The position numbers and the translations under genes are program-made. The notes under the pieces are model-generated. The model had not been told where the DNA came from, made no database searches, and was given only the letters and a program-made list of their open reading frames with translations. A stretch of 64,000 nucleotides of DNA from Trissonchulus latispiculum (Eukaryota; Nematoda; Enoplea; Enoplida; Ironidae), in contig JASAND010030890.1 in assembly GCA_030248195.1 (NCBI GenBank), forward strand, positions 1 through 64,000, given 5' to 3'. This document shows positions 12,405-24,679 of this stretch, piece by piece (within the stretch, counting starts at the first letter, position 1; each line of letters starts with the position of its first letter).

Positions 12405-13330
12405 GAAGACACGTGGTGACCGTCTCGTGTGACACATTTACAAATATTCATTCGACAATTTTCAAATTTTCTCGAAGCAAGTATGTTTAATAGCTCAATT
12501 ACATTACAGATTGGCAACATAACACTGATTCATTCACTAGGGAAAGTTCAAAGTCAAACTTTAAGTGCTGCCACTCCGCCACATTTGAGGAAATTTCTTC
12601 ACTGCGTAGGTAACAAGCTTGCCACTGACTTCTATCAAGCTAATAACAGACATACCCAATGTCACACCAAAAGCAGATCCTAAGTCTGCTACAACATCCT
12701 AAAATGCACAAAATTTAGGCAGTCAAGTATTTTAAGCTGGGTAGAAAATTTGTGAGCTCACTCGAAGACGAATCCCTCGTGAAGGGCACTCCCGCATTCG
12801 TGCCCTTCAGTCGGAACTTTTCCTGGTAGTGTGTATACAAGTATCTGAGAGCACTGCTGTTAGAGTTACCGCTTACTCTTGTTTGATACTTCATTGCGGA
12901 CCCAATATAAGTCGCTGGAATCAGCTCAGATTAAACCTTAAACCTTTGGTGATAAATAAAGATCTAACAATAACTCTGTATGCAAAGCTGGGCTGGTTCA
13001 AGAAGCAGCTAAAGTTTAAAGTCAAAGGTTTAAAGTTTAAAGCAAATTGTTAATGAAATTTTTGGTCGGATACACATAAACTGCGAACTAAATAAAATTT
13101 CTCATTGGATGAAGCACTTGTCATTTGGCATTTTGGCCCCCTGCTTTTCAGCCTAAATTCCGTTTTCTTATTTAAACCATGTCTGGGAGATCTACTAAAC
13201 AGAATTCAAAAGATTTCTCCTAGGATTTAGCTGCCTCCGTCTCCTAACCTTGGTACCTTAAGAGAAATGCTGGAGTGGTGGATATTACGCTTAGCTTAGG
13301 AGAATCGTTTGAAAATGCGATTCTCTAAAG
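12405..13330. other. No recognisable gene
   Basis: Mixed unique-looking sequence with only short frames. Nothing specific supported. Confidence 0.35.
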
Positions 13331-13337
13331 TGAAAAC

Positions 13338-14080
13338 TAGAGGCCTGCATTACGGCCCGCGGCCCGGCCCGGCCCGCGAGCCGGGCCGGGCCGGCCCACC
13401 AACAAAATTCACGGGCCGGGGCGGGCCGCGGGCCGAAACTCACGGGCCGGGCCGGGCCGCGGGCCGACAGTCCGGCCCGCCATCAGTTGAAAGATTAAAC
13501 TATAAGATAGTAATTCATATTTTAGCTTAAAATGTTTTGTGTTTCCGTAATATGTTTCGTTCAAACTAACACTGACTTCCCGCAGTAACGTTAGCATTTT
13601 ATTTTCATAAATAATACATGTATTTATCGTCACATCATTAATGTCAAATCCTCAACTCGCCGTGTCAAAGTGTACAAAGTGTACAAAGTGTCAACATGAG
13701 GCAGTATCTTTTTGCCTTCATTTATAGAACGACAAAAATTATTTTGTCCTTAAAACTGCGTTTAAAAACCATTAAAACTCGAAAAATCAGTTTTTAGAAA
13801 ACACACTTTTCCTAGAAAAAGCACTGAAAACGAGAGATTTTGTTTTTAATAACCAAGCTAAGAAAATTATTTACCTAATTTTGCATTTTGGGACAAATGA
13901 AAAAATTTCGTGGCCCGTGCGGGCCGAAAATTTTGACGGGCCGGGCCGGGCCGGGCCGAAGCATCTGACGGGCCGGGCCGGGCCGGGCCGAAGCAGTTGA
14001 CGGGCCGGGCCGGGCGGGCCGACAAAGATTTTTCACGGGCCGGGCCGGGCCGCAAAAATTCGGCCCGTGCAGGCCTCTAG
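13338..14080. mobile_element. hAT-like miniature element with GGGCCGGGCC arrays
   Basis: The ends are inverted copies of TAGAGGCCTGCA, flanked on both sides by the 8-bp direct repeat GTGAAAAC; an 8-bp target duplication is the hallmark of hAT transposons. Both subterminal regions are dense arrays of GGGCCGG words (about 13350-13480 and 13910-14070), while the middle is AT-rich. Glycine/proline/arginine frames here are translations of the array and not genes. Subterminal word arrays are normally transposase binding sites; no transposase is encoded. Confidence 0.75.
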
Positions 14081-14468
14081 TGAAAACCCAGGCTGAACAT
14101 AGAAGCGCTCCTAGACTTAAAAGAATCTTTTGCAACTACGTCCGGCCACATATTAAATGGTAATAATAATTCAACCGAGACACTTTGTTTCAACTTACAA
14201 CCGTATATTTTTTCTCATTGTAAGCGGTAAATGTGAGGCTTTGATAGTACACTTGAATCAAAGTTCTGTCAGATCTAGAACATACATTTACTTTGCTATT
14301 AAGGTGATGTGTGATCCTTTCACAAGATTTTAAAGATAATAAACTGTGCTGCTTCTATGACTATAGATTTTGAAAAGAAATTGTAGTACAACAAACGAAA
14401 GCAACAACGGAGACAACTGTCATACAAATGTATAACCAAATGTATTTCGCAACTGCATCCACTCATTA
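14081..14468. other. No recognisable feature
   Basis: Short AT-rich interval between miniature elements with no supported feature. Confidence 0.35.
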
Positions 14469-14615
14469 TTATAAGTATACTTTATAGCACACCTTAGCGT
14501 GCATTCACTGATTTATACGTACTAAGCTCCGAATGCCATGTACGAGGGCTTCCCATGCGACGTGCGCCGTAGAAATAAGTGAACAGCGCTAAGGTGTGTT
14601 GTAAAGTACTTATAC
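14469..14615. mobile_element. 147-bp TA-rich miniature TIR element
   Basis: Ends are inverted copies of about 28 bp: TATAAGTA..TTTATAGCACACCTTAGCG on the left and its complement on the right. Too short to code. A TA target (Tc1/mariner-like) is possible because the outermost bases are TA. Confidence 0.55.
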
Positions 14616-14825
14616 AACGATTAAACCTATCCTTAATTGATGAAACCTTACTCGTTTATGTTGCAGCTGGCAGATATATCTAGACAAATTTCAATGTGAA
14701 GTGGTAGCATTGCCATGGCTGGGAGGCCTATATTTTTGGTGTGCAGCAGAGCTGTCTTGGGTTGAGCTCTGCTGTACACACTGCTGAAGCATGCAGGAAA
14801 CTGTATGCTTCGGCAACTTTAGATT

Positions 14826-15185
14826 AGGGCCCCCGCGGGGTAACCCAAAAGTCGACCAAAACTGGAACACGGAGCCCCGGGAGACAAGCAATATAAAAAT
14901 AAGCCGAGGCCGACGAACCCACCGGAACCACCGGCAACGAACGCGCGTCGCGGCGAACGCAATAGAAAAGGATGGCCAGAGACACCGGGCAACACGGGCC
15001 GCGCGGGCCGGGCGGGCGACCGGACGCGGGAGAGGGGACAGCGGGCGGACGGGCGGGGGGTACCGGGGGGCGGGGACCAAAAGTGGCGGGCGAGGGGGCA
15101 AGGGGAAAAGGGGGCCGGGCGGCGCGGAAAGCGGGGCAAAAAAGGGGGACGGGGGGGGGGCACGGGGCGGGGAGGAAGGGATTTG
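14826..15185. other. Extreme G-rich drift region, possibly an assembly or read artefact
   Basis: From about 14826 the composition changes abruptly and becomes steadily more G-rich toward 15180, where runs of 8-10 G occur. Long overlapping frames on both strands are Gly/Arg- or Pro-rich low complexity with no domain. No tandem unit is present. Normal AT-rich sequence resumes at about 15186. Confidence 0.5.
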
Positions 15186-15186
15186 A

Positions 15187-15500
15187 TGGGCTATTATCTC
15201 AGTATCCGGTGGTCCGGAAGTCAAATTTTATTAAATTTTGCACCCTAACCAACCTCTCCTGAATGGCATGCGTTTTAAAAATGGTTCAAAAAAATTGCAT
15301 CAACAATGCTAAGCGTATGGGATCAAATCTCATTCCGGTTTAACATTAGACAAACAAACAAAAATCACCCATTTTTAAAACGCTGCCATTCAAAATTTGC
15401 GATTGAAGAGTTGGTGTTGGTTAGGATGGCCAAATATAAATGTAATATGACTTCGGACCAACCGGATACTGAGATATACCCATGAAATCTCAAATTTCTG
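15187..15500. repeat. Imperfect inverted repeat (foldback)
   Basis: CTCAGTATCCGGTGGTCCGGAAGTCA near 15200 is mirrored by the complement of TGACTTCGGACCAACCGGAT near 15450. An inner pair, GCGTTTTAAAAATGG and its complement, also matches. The arms are diverged. No coding content. Confidence 0.45.
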
Positions 15501-15860
15501 ACAACAATGAGTATTGCGTCCACATTCATTTCCGGTACGGAATGGAACCGATCCGACCATAGATACGATTTTGGTCCAAACCGGAACATTTTGGATAAGA
15601 TCAATTTTCCTCGACGAGAATCCAAAATCAATCAGCAAGCGTACGATACCCATCTTGCTGCAGTTTTTGTGACCTGGCATCCGTTACCGGACATGGACCG
15701 GATGTGACCCTGCATTTTCGGAAATGTTTTAGCCAAGCCGTGCAGCGTGCGTATGAATATGTTCTCAGTTTTAAAGGATTCTCAAAATATATACTTTATA
15801 TAGCACGTTGCACTGTGCATTATCTGATTTATATGCACAGTCTTTACACAGTATCACTGG

Positions 15861-16672
15861 ATTGCACCAAAAGAGATAATCTCGAGCTTCAGATTATCTC
15901 GAGATTAACTCAAGATTAATTGGAGATTATCTCCACGGAGCATTGCACCAACTAAAACTAGAGATAATCGTGAGCTCGAGATAATCTCCAACTACTGAAA
16001 TTTCAATCCTACCCCTGAGTAGGATTAAGTCAGGATAACCTCGAGGTTTCCATTAGAGATGCCTGAATTTGAGCCGTTGGTGTAAATTTCTTCTATTTTG
16101 GAAGCAAGTTTTGTGCATTGTTATACTTTACAAACACCATACCTTACAACACTTGATTATAGACGCTTTCATCGATATATTCAAAAACATTTTAATTTTC
16201 TAAACACTTTAGAAACATCATAAGCAAGAATTTATTCATGTTGTATCCGTATCTAAACATTGAAATTTAAATCAATTTGTATTTGAATTTACAAAGAATC
16301 CTTTCTTTCTTAATTAAAATGCTCAAGCTGAATAATAATAATATATAGTCAAACGCATGTGCCCGGCTGATCCGCCCAAGCAAGTATTTTATCATCGACA
16401 GATAGCCTTCAAATTTCAAACTGTCATGCCATACAACAGACGAAATGTTCCAATTTGATTGGCGAAACTGTTCATCACATGACACATAAATAAAGTTTGA
16501 TTGGTGAATCCTTAACTCGAGATAATCTCGAGCTTAAGCTGTAGATCGGATAATCTCGAACTTATTTTGGTTGGTGCAGGAGATAATCTCTAACTCAGAG
16601 TTAGAGATAAGCTACAGCTAAGTCAATCCTGACTCTAGCTTAAGCTTGATATAATCTTGACGTTGGTGCAAT
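15861..16672. mobile_element. TIR element filled with GAGATAATCTCGAGCT words
   Basis: The ends are inverted: ATTGCACCAA at 15861 and TTGGTGCAAT at 16663-16672, with further internal copies at about 15943 and 16568. Both subterminal zones are packed with self-complementary words built on GATAATC and CTCGAG; the middle (about 16050-16500) is ordinary AT-rich sequence. No transposase is present. Confidence 0.6.
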
Positions 16673-17012
16673 TACGGTCGTAAAAGTGCAAAAAAGTTGT
16701 ATAATCAGTTTTGATATATCTTTTGCACATTACTTCACGCTTCAGCATACGCTTTTGCATAAAACTGTGTATTAATTTTTGAACGCTTACAATTTTACCT
16801 TTGGGTTGAAAGAAGAAGTTATGTAAACCTGTTCTGATCGATTGATTAGATTTTTAGTTTCGCTTAGCTACATTGGAACAAGAATGTGAAAGCAAAGGCT
16901 AACAGCTGTTTGAATGGAATTTTGAAAAGTCTGCGTGATCTTACCGGTACAACTTGCGAAAGTGGAAGATTAAACAGAGAGATATCATATTACTACTTAG
17001 GTATTCCTAACT
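16673..17012. other. No recognisable feature
   Basis: AT-rich interval without a supported feature. Confidence 0.35.
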
Positions 17013-17238
17013 ACAGTACATAATATATAAGAGTGTGACAACAGCCAAGCTCTCTGTTATCAGCTCTAGGTACATGCTATGTTCGCTAACGGCTGACACA
17101 CCCCACAAACGTGTAGGTCGGTCACTACGTGCACGTTTGTGGGGGGTCAGACGTTAGCGTGCAGAGCATGTACCTTGAGGAGCTGATAACAGACAGCCTG
17201 CCAGCTGTCACACTCTTATTTATTATGCACTCTTGATA
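17013..17238. mobile_element. AGAGTGTGACA foldback miniature element, copy 1
   Basis: Two arms of about 100 bp are inverted copies: both read TACATAATA..TAAGAGTGTGACA inward, then TCTGTTATCAGCTC, GGTACATGCT and GCTAACG, meeting at CACGTTTGTGGGG near 17140. The same arm occurs once at 44500-44710 and as a pair at 45955-46664. No coding content. Confidence 0.7.
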
Positions 17239-17304
17239 CTAGCAAACAGACAATGTGAGCCATGGGAAAACAATTTTTAATTTTTATTTTTCAAAAATAA
17301 CAAT

Positions 17305-17406
17305 TAAAAAATAAAAATTCAGTAACCATAAGGTACACAAAGCTGTGAGTTTGGTTAAAAAATAAAAATTCAGTAACCATAAGGTACACAAAGCTGTGAG
17401 TTTGGT
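17305..17406 (+). repeat. 51-bp tandem duplication
   Basis: Two consecutive, essentially identical 51-bp units, each containing AACCATAAGGTACACAAAGC. Directly upstream is a short AT palindrome made of AATTTTTATTTTT and its complement. Confidence 0.8.
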
Positions 17407-17442
17407 ATATTTTGTTTCGATCTGTTGCACATGCACATCTGA

Positions 17443-17958
17443 GGCCAATTCCATAAAAACTTCAAAAAACCGATCTGCAAGTTGAAAGGCGCCAGTGCGA
17501 ATTATTAGTGCTTCATAAAACGTTTTCGCAAACTTCTACAAATTAGCGAAGTAAGTTGCATAACTTGACGAGCTACTTGCGTTGCAAGTGTGAGTACAAG
17601 CAAGTTGACTATGACTCTTTAAAAATCATTACTTTGCCATAATGACGTCAAATTTGTTGTCAAAGCAGTTAAAAATTAAGGAAGATAGTCAAATTTTAAA
17701 AAAATAGTTAAAATCTACCAGACGACTTTACTCACAGTTGCAGGTTGCAAGTGACTGATCCAGCGAGGTTTATGGAAAACTTACTTTGTGCTCGTGTTCA
17801 AGTGAACTTGCAACGTGCAACCCACTTGTCTCGTAATTCAAGTGCAGGTGCGGATTTAGCTCTTGACACTTTGTGAAACTATTGCAACTTGCAAATCTGC
17901 AACTTGCAGCTGCAAGCTGCAGGACCTGCAACTTGGAAGTTTTGATGAAATTGGCACC
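17443..17958. mobile_element. CATAAAA-class miniature TIR element, CAACTTGCAAGTTG words
   Basis: Ends are inverted: GGCCAATTCCATAAAAACTTC on the left is mirrored by GAAGTTTTGATGAAATTGGC on the right. The zones next to both ends repeat CAACTTGCAAGTTGCA-like words. The terminal pattern matches the elements at 18121, 32306 and 40405 although the interior word differs. Non-coding. Confidence 0.55.
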
Positions 17959-18120
17959 TGTCCAGATTCTACCTCAATCTGTGTCCGTCCAGATTTTGCA
18001 GCTCTGCCTAGTAATCATCCGAGCAGATGAAAGCTCAAGAATTTGTGTGCAATTTTTTCGTTCAGTATATTCAAACAGTTGTGATAAGGACGCATTTCCT
18101 GAAGGATGACTGTGCTCGCA

Positions 18121-19415
18121 GGGCCTATTTCATATAGATTACCTTTGTTGCATTTGTAACTACAATGTAACAATGTAGTTGAATTTCAGTTTCATATACA
18201 TTCTTACGTTCCTCTTGCGTTCCTTCGTTCTTCTTGCGTTCTTCATTTTATACATTACAATGTAAGGTACGTTGAATGTAGTAGTTCGCATAATGCTTCG
18301 AATTACATTAATAGTAATTGTACTACATTGTAATTACATTAATCTTAGTTTCATAAAAGTCTTTTAGGTATTTTACATTACGTTTTTAGTAAAAATATAA
18401 CTACCTTTTTGTTTGACTGTGGTTAGGACTACGATAATGTCGGTATTTTCACTTTAAAACGATCTAGAAAGAGACTCTTCACTCCCGCATAGAACTTTAT
18501 GCTTCCCTAGAAGCCCAATAGCCTAGCATTGAACCATTTTCTGAAGCAAAATTACAATTTGTCCACAAAATCTAAACTATCCAGACCACTAGCGTAGCCA
18601 GAAAAAAATTTCGGGGGGGGGATGCAAAATTTTTTCAGGGGGTCGGGGGGCAGAGCCCCCCGGAAGCTGAGAAATTTTCCCATTTTCCCTTCGTGGAATT
18701 TTTACAGAGTATTCGTTGAAACTACAATAGTTTTTAAGGCGCGATGCGAGTCCATGCACCCAAATGATGCAGAAGGTGGTCAAAGTACACCAAATAGAGT
18801 AACTGGTACTCATTTTTAAGTGCGAAACACGTATTATAACGGTACAATACACCTATTTCGCGCCGCAGGCGCGAAAATTTTTTGAAAAATGGGCGTTTTA
18901 CACATAGCAGGAAACAATTTCTGGGGGGCAACACAATTTCGGGGGGGCATTCCCCCCATTCCCCCCCCTGGCTACGCGCCTGATCCAGACTCTCTAAAAT
19001 GAGTGAAATTTTGAAAGATCATTGAAAGGAATATATATGAATAAGATACTTGCTAAACTGTTCATTGTATATTTGCTATTTAATTTTTAATTCTTAAAGT
19101 ATATAGCTGTTGCACATAATGCATTAAGTTTACGTTTCCATGTAGTTATTGTTAAATTCCAATGTATACTTCCAATGTACAGTGTAGTTACAATGTAATT
19201 ACAGTGTTGTAGTTACAATGTAATTACATTGTAGCAACAGAAACGTAAAACCCGAGAAATTGACGTCAAAAGGGTTTTCCCAAATGTAATGTAGTTACAT
19301 TACAATGTAAAAGGTACATTTATTTTGTGAAACCCAAAAATGTAGCAGATGTAATGTAGCTACATTTTAATGTAGAAAATGTAATGTAGCCAATGTAGTT
19401 TTATGAAATAGGCCT
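18121..19415. mobile_element. CATAAAA-class TIR element, ACATTGTAATTACAATGT words
   Basis: GGCCTATTTCATA at the left is mirrored by TATGAAATAGGCC at the right. Several hundred bases inside each end consist of the self-complementary word TACATTGTAGTTACAATGTA and variants. A hAT-like miniature element is nested at 18587-18982. No reading frame of significance. Confidence 0.65.
18587..18982. mobile_element. 396-bp hAT-type miniature element (GCGTAGCCAG ends)
   Basis: Flanked by an exact 8-bp target duplication ATCCAGAC (18579-18586 and 18983-18990). Ends are CACTAGCGTAGCCAG and, inverted, CAGGCGCGTAGCCAG. Immediately inside both ends are long G (or C) runs followed by a GCAGAGCCCCCCGGAAG hairpin. 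The size, 8-bp duplication and CA..TG ends fit the hAT superfamily. Inserted into the larger TIR element at 18121-19415. Confidence 0.85.
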
Positions 19416-20654
19416 ACACACACTTTTGTACAAAATTCTTGCTTGTTATCAACTGCATCAGTGGCAATTTTGCTTATGTTGTCAGCTTCCATAGGATATG
19501 TACATAGGCTTTGATATACCTGTATTTTTCAATACAGGACTTGTTCTTACAGCCATGCATCTGAAATAGAACACAGAGCAGATTACAAGAGGTTTTGCGG
19601 TATTAAGAAGCTTGTGCCAACTTTGCGCAAATCGCAAAAGTTTGACACGTGGGAAATCGTGGTGTCTGCAATTCTCGTGTTACTGTTGCATCGTTGATTG
19701 TTACTGCTGAAGTATGCAAATTAGTTTTATGCCTATATAAATGATTTTTTCTGTAATTGAATCAGACTACACAGGCAGTTTTTTATCCCTGCCGTCTACA
19801 TCTCCTGTAGACACATCAAAAGTATATTTATTTGTAGGTAAATTCGAGGGTTGACGGTAGTCCACACCTGTAAAGCACAGTGTAATGGAAGGCTATGCGC
19901 ATTCCTAAACTTACGTCAGAATTAGGATAGGCAAGTAGAACAGATGATGTCACTACATTATAATATTCCGTCCTGAAATAGTAGTCTAGATTCCTAAGAA
20001 TGCGGAACAAAAGATTTTGCAGAGAACAAACAAATCCATTACAAATTACAACATCGCATATCACCCTTAAGCTCAACTTGCGTAGGCCATCTTCATGGTA
20101 GTACATAGCAGCTATACAAGGTCGCATGTCGTAGGATACTGCGCCGTGTTCTTATTAACAAACAAACAAACAAACAGAAACAAACAATTTGTAGAAACTA
20201 CAGCTTATGTCTTGTAGTTTCAGTCTGTCAATACCCCGTGGGTGAATTTTTGGTAACGGTCGCAGCCTGCCTAAAATAATTTGGGAGCGACCGACCATCC
20301 ACTTGTCCCCTTTTCCATGCAAGTCAAAGCAGTGAAAATTACAAGGTTTGACTTGTAAAAACAGGTTCTGTATATTATTTAAGATTGTCGAAAAAGTCAA
20401 TAAAAACCACAGGTTGCTTTCCTACTTTCTACAGAAAACTTGTGTGAAAAAGTTCAGGTTTTTTAGTGTTTACTACAGGAAACTATTGTAATTTTTGCTA
20501 TACCAGAAGCCGGTAAAAAGTACAAAGATTACTTTAGGGGAAATTACAAGAAGCTTCGCTAGTGATTGACCACACATAAGCACTTGTGTAGAATCTACAC
20601 ATTGGCAATACTAAGATTCCTACACCCTTTTTTATAGGAAATGTGCTATGTATA
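19416..20654. other. No recognisable gene
   Basis: 1.2 kb with a 99-codon minus-strand frame at 19828-20127 that has no motif I know, and an (AAAC)n run at about 20157-20176. Nothing further can be supported. Confidence 0.35.
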
Positions 20655-21165
20655 ATGGGTCTGTCACGTTAAACTCCACCGCGAGTGCAGTTTCACGGTT
20701 TCCGGAAAGTTGACAATTTGTCTAGAAATATTTCGAGACAAGTTAACAACTTTCGTGACATTTTGTCGTGAAACATTTTGACTTTCGAGACATTTACAAA
20801 ATATTTCTAGAAACACTACGCAATTGTCTAGAAAGTTTTGTAAGCATTTCTAGACTTTTGAAAATATTTCGAGACTTTTGAAAATATTTCTAGACTTTTG
20901 AAAATATTTCTAGTAAATGGCAACAAATAAGTCTCGTAAGATTAACATGTCTGGAAACATTGTCTAGAAAAATGAAAATGTCTCGAAATCTGAAAAATGT
21001 CTAGAAACATTGTCTAGAAACATGAAAATGTCTCGAAATGTGAAATATGTCTAGAAACATTGTCTAGAAACATGAAAATGTCTCGAAACATGAACAATGT
21101 CAAAAAACATGAAAATGTCTCGAAATGTGAAAAATGTCTAGAAACACTTGTGTGCGTATACTGAT
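20655..21165. repeat. TCTAGAAA / TCTCGAAA word array, copy 1
   Basis: After a start resembling CTTTAACTCCACCGCGAGTGC and TTTCCGGAAAGTTG, about 450 bp consist of a degenerate 15-20-bp unit in which a palindromic core (TTTCTAGAAA or TTTCGAGA) alternates with ATGAAAATG spacers. Copies with the same start lie at 21305-21545 and, inverted, at 27355-27715. Confidence 0.65.
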
Positions 21166-21304
21166 GTACCCAACAAATTCTTCGTTTTTTCTTTGGTACT
21201 ATTGCGTCTTCCCGGCTTTTTCCTAGGCAAAACTTTTTGAGGAGGAAGTGTGGAGGGGGCGCTAAATGTTAAAAATAAGGTAAAAGAACTGCCGGTATTT
21301 CGCG

Positions 21305-21545
21305 TATACTGCTATGGGTGTGTCTGCTTTAACTCCACGGTGAGCGCAGAGTGTTTCCGGAAAGTTCAGAAAAAACGACTCGAAGTTTGTCAGTAAATGT
21401 CTCGAAAGCTGAAAATTGAAAATAAAAATTGTCTCGAAAAATTTCAAAACTTTCCAAAAATGTTTGAAAAATGTCTAGAAACATGAGGACAGATTTTGCA
21501 CTTTCTAGAAAATTTTTCAAATTTCTAGAAACATTTCAGTTTTTA
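21305..21545. repeat. TCTAGAAA / TCTCGAAA word array, copy 2
   Basis: Shorter member: starts CTGCTTTAACTCCACGGTGAGCG, then TTTCCGGAAAGTT, then cores TCTCGAAA and TCTAGAAA. Confidence 0.6.
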
Positions 21546-22626
21546 GTTTCAGTTATTTACACAATTTATACTTTATAGCTTTTTTGAGCAGAAAATTAAG
21601 CTTTTGTGTGCATTTTTTGAATTCATTATAAGGAGCCCAGAAACGAGATGGATGCCAAAGGAATGCTTAATATACGTAGAGTGCAGCTATCTATACGCCA
21701 TTTTTATTTCTTTTGCCAATCGTTCAGAATAAGAGAACTGTAGGTCCTATTTTTCATGGTCCAAAAACATTCGATTTGCTAAAATTGTGACATCTAAAAT
21801 TCACCAAAAGTCCAGCGTTCAATGGCATTGCACCAATGTAACTTGGTGCACTCTACATTATGTCCTCAACTTGTGTACAAAGTTGTTGCGCTGTTTCTTT
21901 CATGCAGCGAAAAATTTCTTGAACACAAACTTTGTAGCCTAACTTTTGGCAGGACGCTAAAGTACAAATTTTAGTGCGAAAAGTGGGTTTTTCAAAAAAC
22001 TGTTTTTAGCTCTGGTGGGTTAACGACTTGACCAATTCTGGTACTTTTTGCCACGAATATTTACTGTTACTAAGTACAAAATATTAAATGTGTTCTGGCT
22101 TATGATCGTCGCTTCATTCTTCATAAATAACCGGCGTTTGCAATTTTGCAAAAAGTCACAAGGTGACCGTGCGCCATTTTTGATCTGATAAAATTGACAG
22201 CCCTAGCCTATCCCTGCTTTTTACCAGTTATTAGGTTCTTAAAGGAGCAAACTGTGACTAAGTTGCGAGAGTTTTGGTTTTCCAGTTAGTGTACTAGCTC
22301 ATTTTTAGGTCTGAAATAAACTACGTTGTTAGGTCTGAAAGGAATCCTTCTGGAACAAGACTTTATGTTCCCCTGGACTCCACACTTTTTAAAATTTAAT
22401 TTTAGCAGTTTCTAAATTTTCGAGTCCTATCAGCCTCCAGTGTGCCCATTGGCTTAAAATGTTGAAGGACACGTTTTGTTAGATTTGTCCGAAATACATC
22501 TTACTAATGCAAAACGTCACTGCAGGAAATTAAATACGCTTTTCTAAAGAGTAATTCACTGATATGAGATGTTCCCTTTTTATTTGCATTCAATTGTCTT
22601 GTGTTGTCATGGCAGCTATTTTGTTT
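21546..22626. other. No recognisable gene
   Basis: 1.1 kb of unique-looking AT-rich sequence with no significant frame. Confidence 0.35.
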
Positions 22627-22638
22627 AACCTTTGGCCT

Positions 22639-23182
22639 GGTGTAGTCTTGTTTGGCCCAACTCTGATCTGGCCCAACTGTCACTTAAACTGCTAAGCCCC
22701 GCCCACTTACTAAAGAGTAAATGTCTTACGGTAGAATTTGTGGCGTATAAATATCTGGGGAAGAGGGGACTGTTTACAACCATTACTATTTTTCTGTGAA
22801 AAATAAAGATTTTTAAGTTAAAATTAATTTAATTTAAGTGATAATCTATATACATCTATATATATTCACTATAAAAATAAAATTAACTAGAATAAAAATG
22901 TAATAACAAGAATTAGTTCAGGTTACAAGTTAAAGAAACTATAATTCAAATTTAGACAGCAACTTTAATATTAAAATTATTTTTAAAATATTCTTTAAGT
23001 TTTTTACAATGAATGATTCCCTTGATTTCTTACAATTTCCGAAAATAGAAAACATACTATTGCAATTAACAAGCACATGTATGTCTACGTTCTTTTGAAT
23101 TTAATTGGTCAAGTGATATTGTGCTAAACAACCGCTAAATCGTTGTTATTGGGCCAATTCAGAGTTGGGCCAAGTCATACCA
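22639..23182. mobile_element. 544-bp TIR element with 12-bp flanking duplication
   Basis: Flanked by identical AACCTTTGGCCT copies (22627-22638 and 23183-23194). About 38 bp at each end are inverted copies containing GCCCAACTCTGA and GGCCCAA. The interior is AT-rich and non-coding. A 9-12-bp target duplication would fit a Mutator-like element, but the superfamily is not established. Confidence 0.6.
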
Positions 23183-23639
23183 AACCTTTGGCCTCAGTCC
23201 AGAATGTCTCAACTCAAGTTCTCAAACGAAGGTTTATATTCATATAAATACCTATGCGTAGGCTGTCCTAATACTTCGTGCCACTTACTCACTGCTTGCT
23301 TGCGACAGCTGACACATTTAACAGCTGTCAAATCTTCCAGTCTTGTCGTCGTCAGTGCGAAGGTCATAATGTCAGATAAAAGGAAATCTGGACAAGAGGC
23401 ATAAAACAGACTAACGGAATGAAAGCAATGAATGAAGTTTGAAATGAAAAATTTTCTATTATATGTCAATGAAACTGAAACAAAGCTTAGAACGTTTTTT
23501 AAAGTTTTTAACGCTTGACAAAAAGGCCTTACGCAGTCTGAATGTTTTTGAATGGAGCTGATTTCAGTTTTACTCAGAATATATCAAGTAAACAATATGC
23601 AACAATAAGCAAATCATCAATACTAATTTCACTGTAAAA

Positions 23640-24197
23640 AATTTGGATCATTTCAGGATAACCTCCCCAGGCCCAGATTTCGCTAAAATTGACCAAATGA
23701 GCTGAAATTTGGTATGGGTATGTTTTCGACCACGCTGAGTTCAAATATCGCAAAGTATTTCGATTTCGCGAAATTCAATTTTTTCGATTCGTAAGGGGGG
23801 ACCACGGGGAACCGAAAAATTTTTTATCTTCGATTTTGATGAAAAGTTGTATTCATTGGTTTACATTTAAGTTTACAGTTTACATCTTAAGTTTAAAAAT
23901 TTAGCTTATTCTGAGCTAATGAAAAGCAGAATTGAAAAACGGACTTCCGATTCGTGTTCTGCGACCCCGAAAACCCCTGAATACAACTTTTCAGCAAGAT
24001 CGAAGACAAAAAATTTTTCGGTTCCCCTTAGTCCCCCCTTACGAATCGAAAAAATAGAATCTCGCGAAATCGAAAAACGCTGCTATATTTGAACTCAGCG
24101 TGGTCGACAACATACTCATACCAAATTTCAGCTCATTTGGTCATGTTTTGCGAAATCTGGGCCTGGGGGGAGGTTATCCTGAAAAGATCCAAAAATT
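23640..24197. mobile_element. Foldback element with about 215-bp arms
   Basis: GGATAACCTCCCC.GGCCCAGATTTCG at the left is matched in reverse by CGAAATCTGGGCCTGGGG.GGTTATCC at the right, and the match continues inward through CCACGCTGAGTTCAAATAT and AAAAATTTTTTATCTTCGAT. The spacer is about 110 bp. Flanking bases (TTGGATC / GATCCAA) extend the inversion. No coding content. Confidence 0.75.
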
Positions 24198-24679
24198 ACC
24201 TAGCTGTTATCTATTCTTTCATGATCCTTGTTGTCATTCAAGAAAAACAGATAAAAATTATCTGATATATTTTTAGTTTTGACATTAGCACTCCTGAAAT
24301 TGCTGATCTGTACTCATTAAATATTTAATATGGAATAATTATATAAAATAGTTAATATAGAAACCAATTTTAAGAGGTTTTGCCATTTAATGATGGCACT
24401 GGCAATGAGTAACATGAGCAAACCTTCCTTTAATGAATAGAATAGCTGTGAAACGACACTCAAAATAATATTTGCACTCGACTTTAGTTGATAGGGGGAG
24501 GGGGCAGAGATGGATGCGGGTTAAAAATTTAATTCATTGTCCGGAGCCAGAGCCGGGCTGCTTTTCCAAATCTGAATCCAAACACGGATTCCATACAACC
24601 TTTGTTTCGCCCTGACCGCCCTGTACAAGGAACGGTGCCTAAATTTTGCAAAGATACTCATCACATATAGTGCTTTGTT
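24198..24679. other. No recognisable feature
   Basis: AT-rich interval, nothing supported. Confidence 0.35.

Noticed and set aside
13309..14135. Frames encoding repeated GPARP-like residues
   Set aside because: They are translations of the GGGCCGG arrays of a hAT-like element with a clear 8-bp target duplication.
14691..15262. Several long overlapping Gly/Arg- and Pro-rich reading frames on both strands
   Set aside because: They coincide with extreme G-rich low-complexity DNA in which stop codons are rare. No domain, start context or codon pattern supports a gene.
20655..21150. Regularly spaced short repeats resembling a CRISPR array
   Set aside because: Repeats are degenerate, short and palindromic, spacers are not unique, and the context is eukaryotic with no cas genes.
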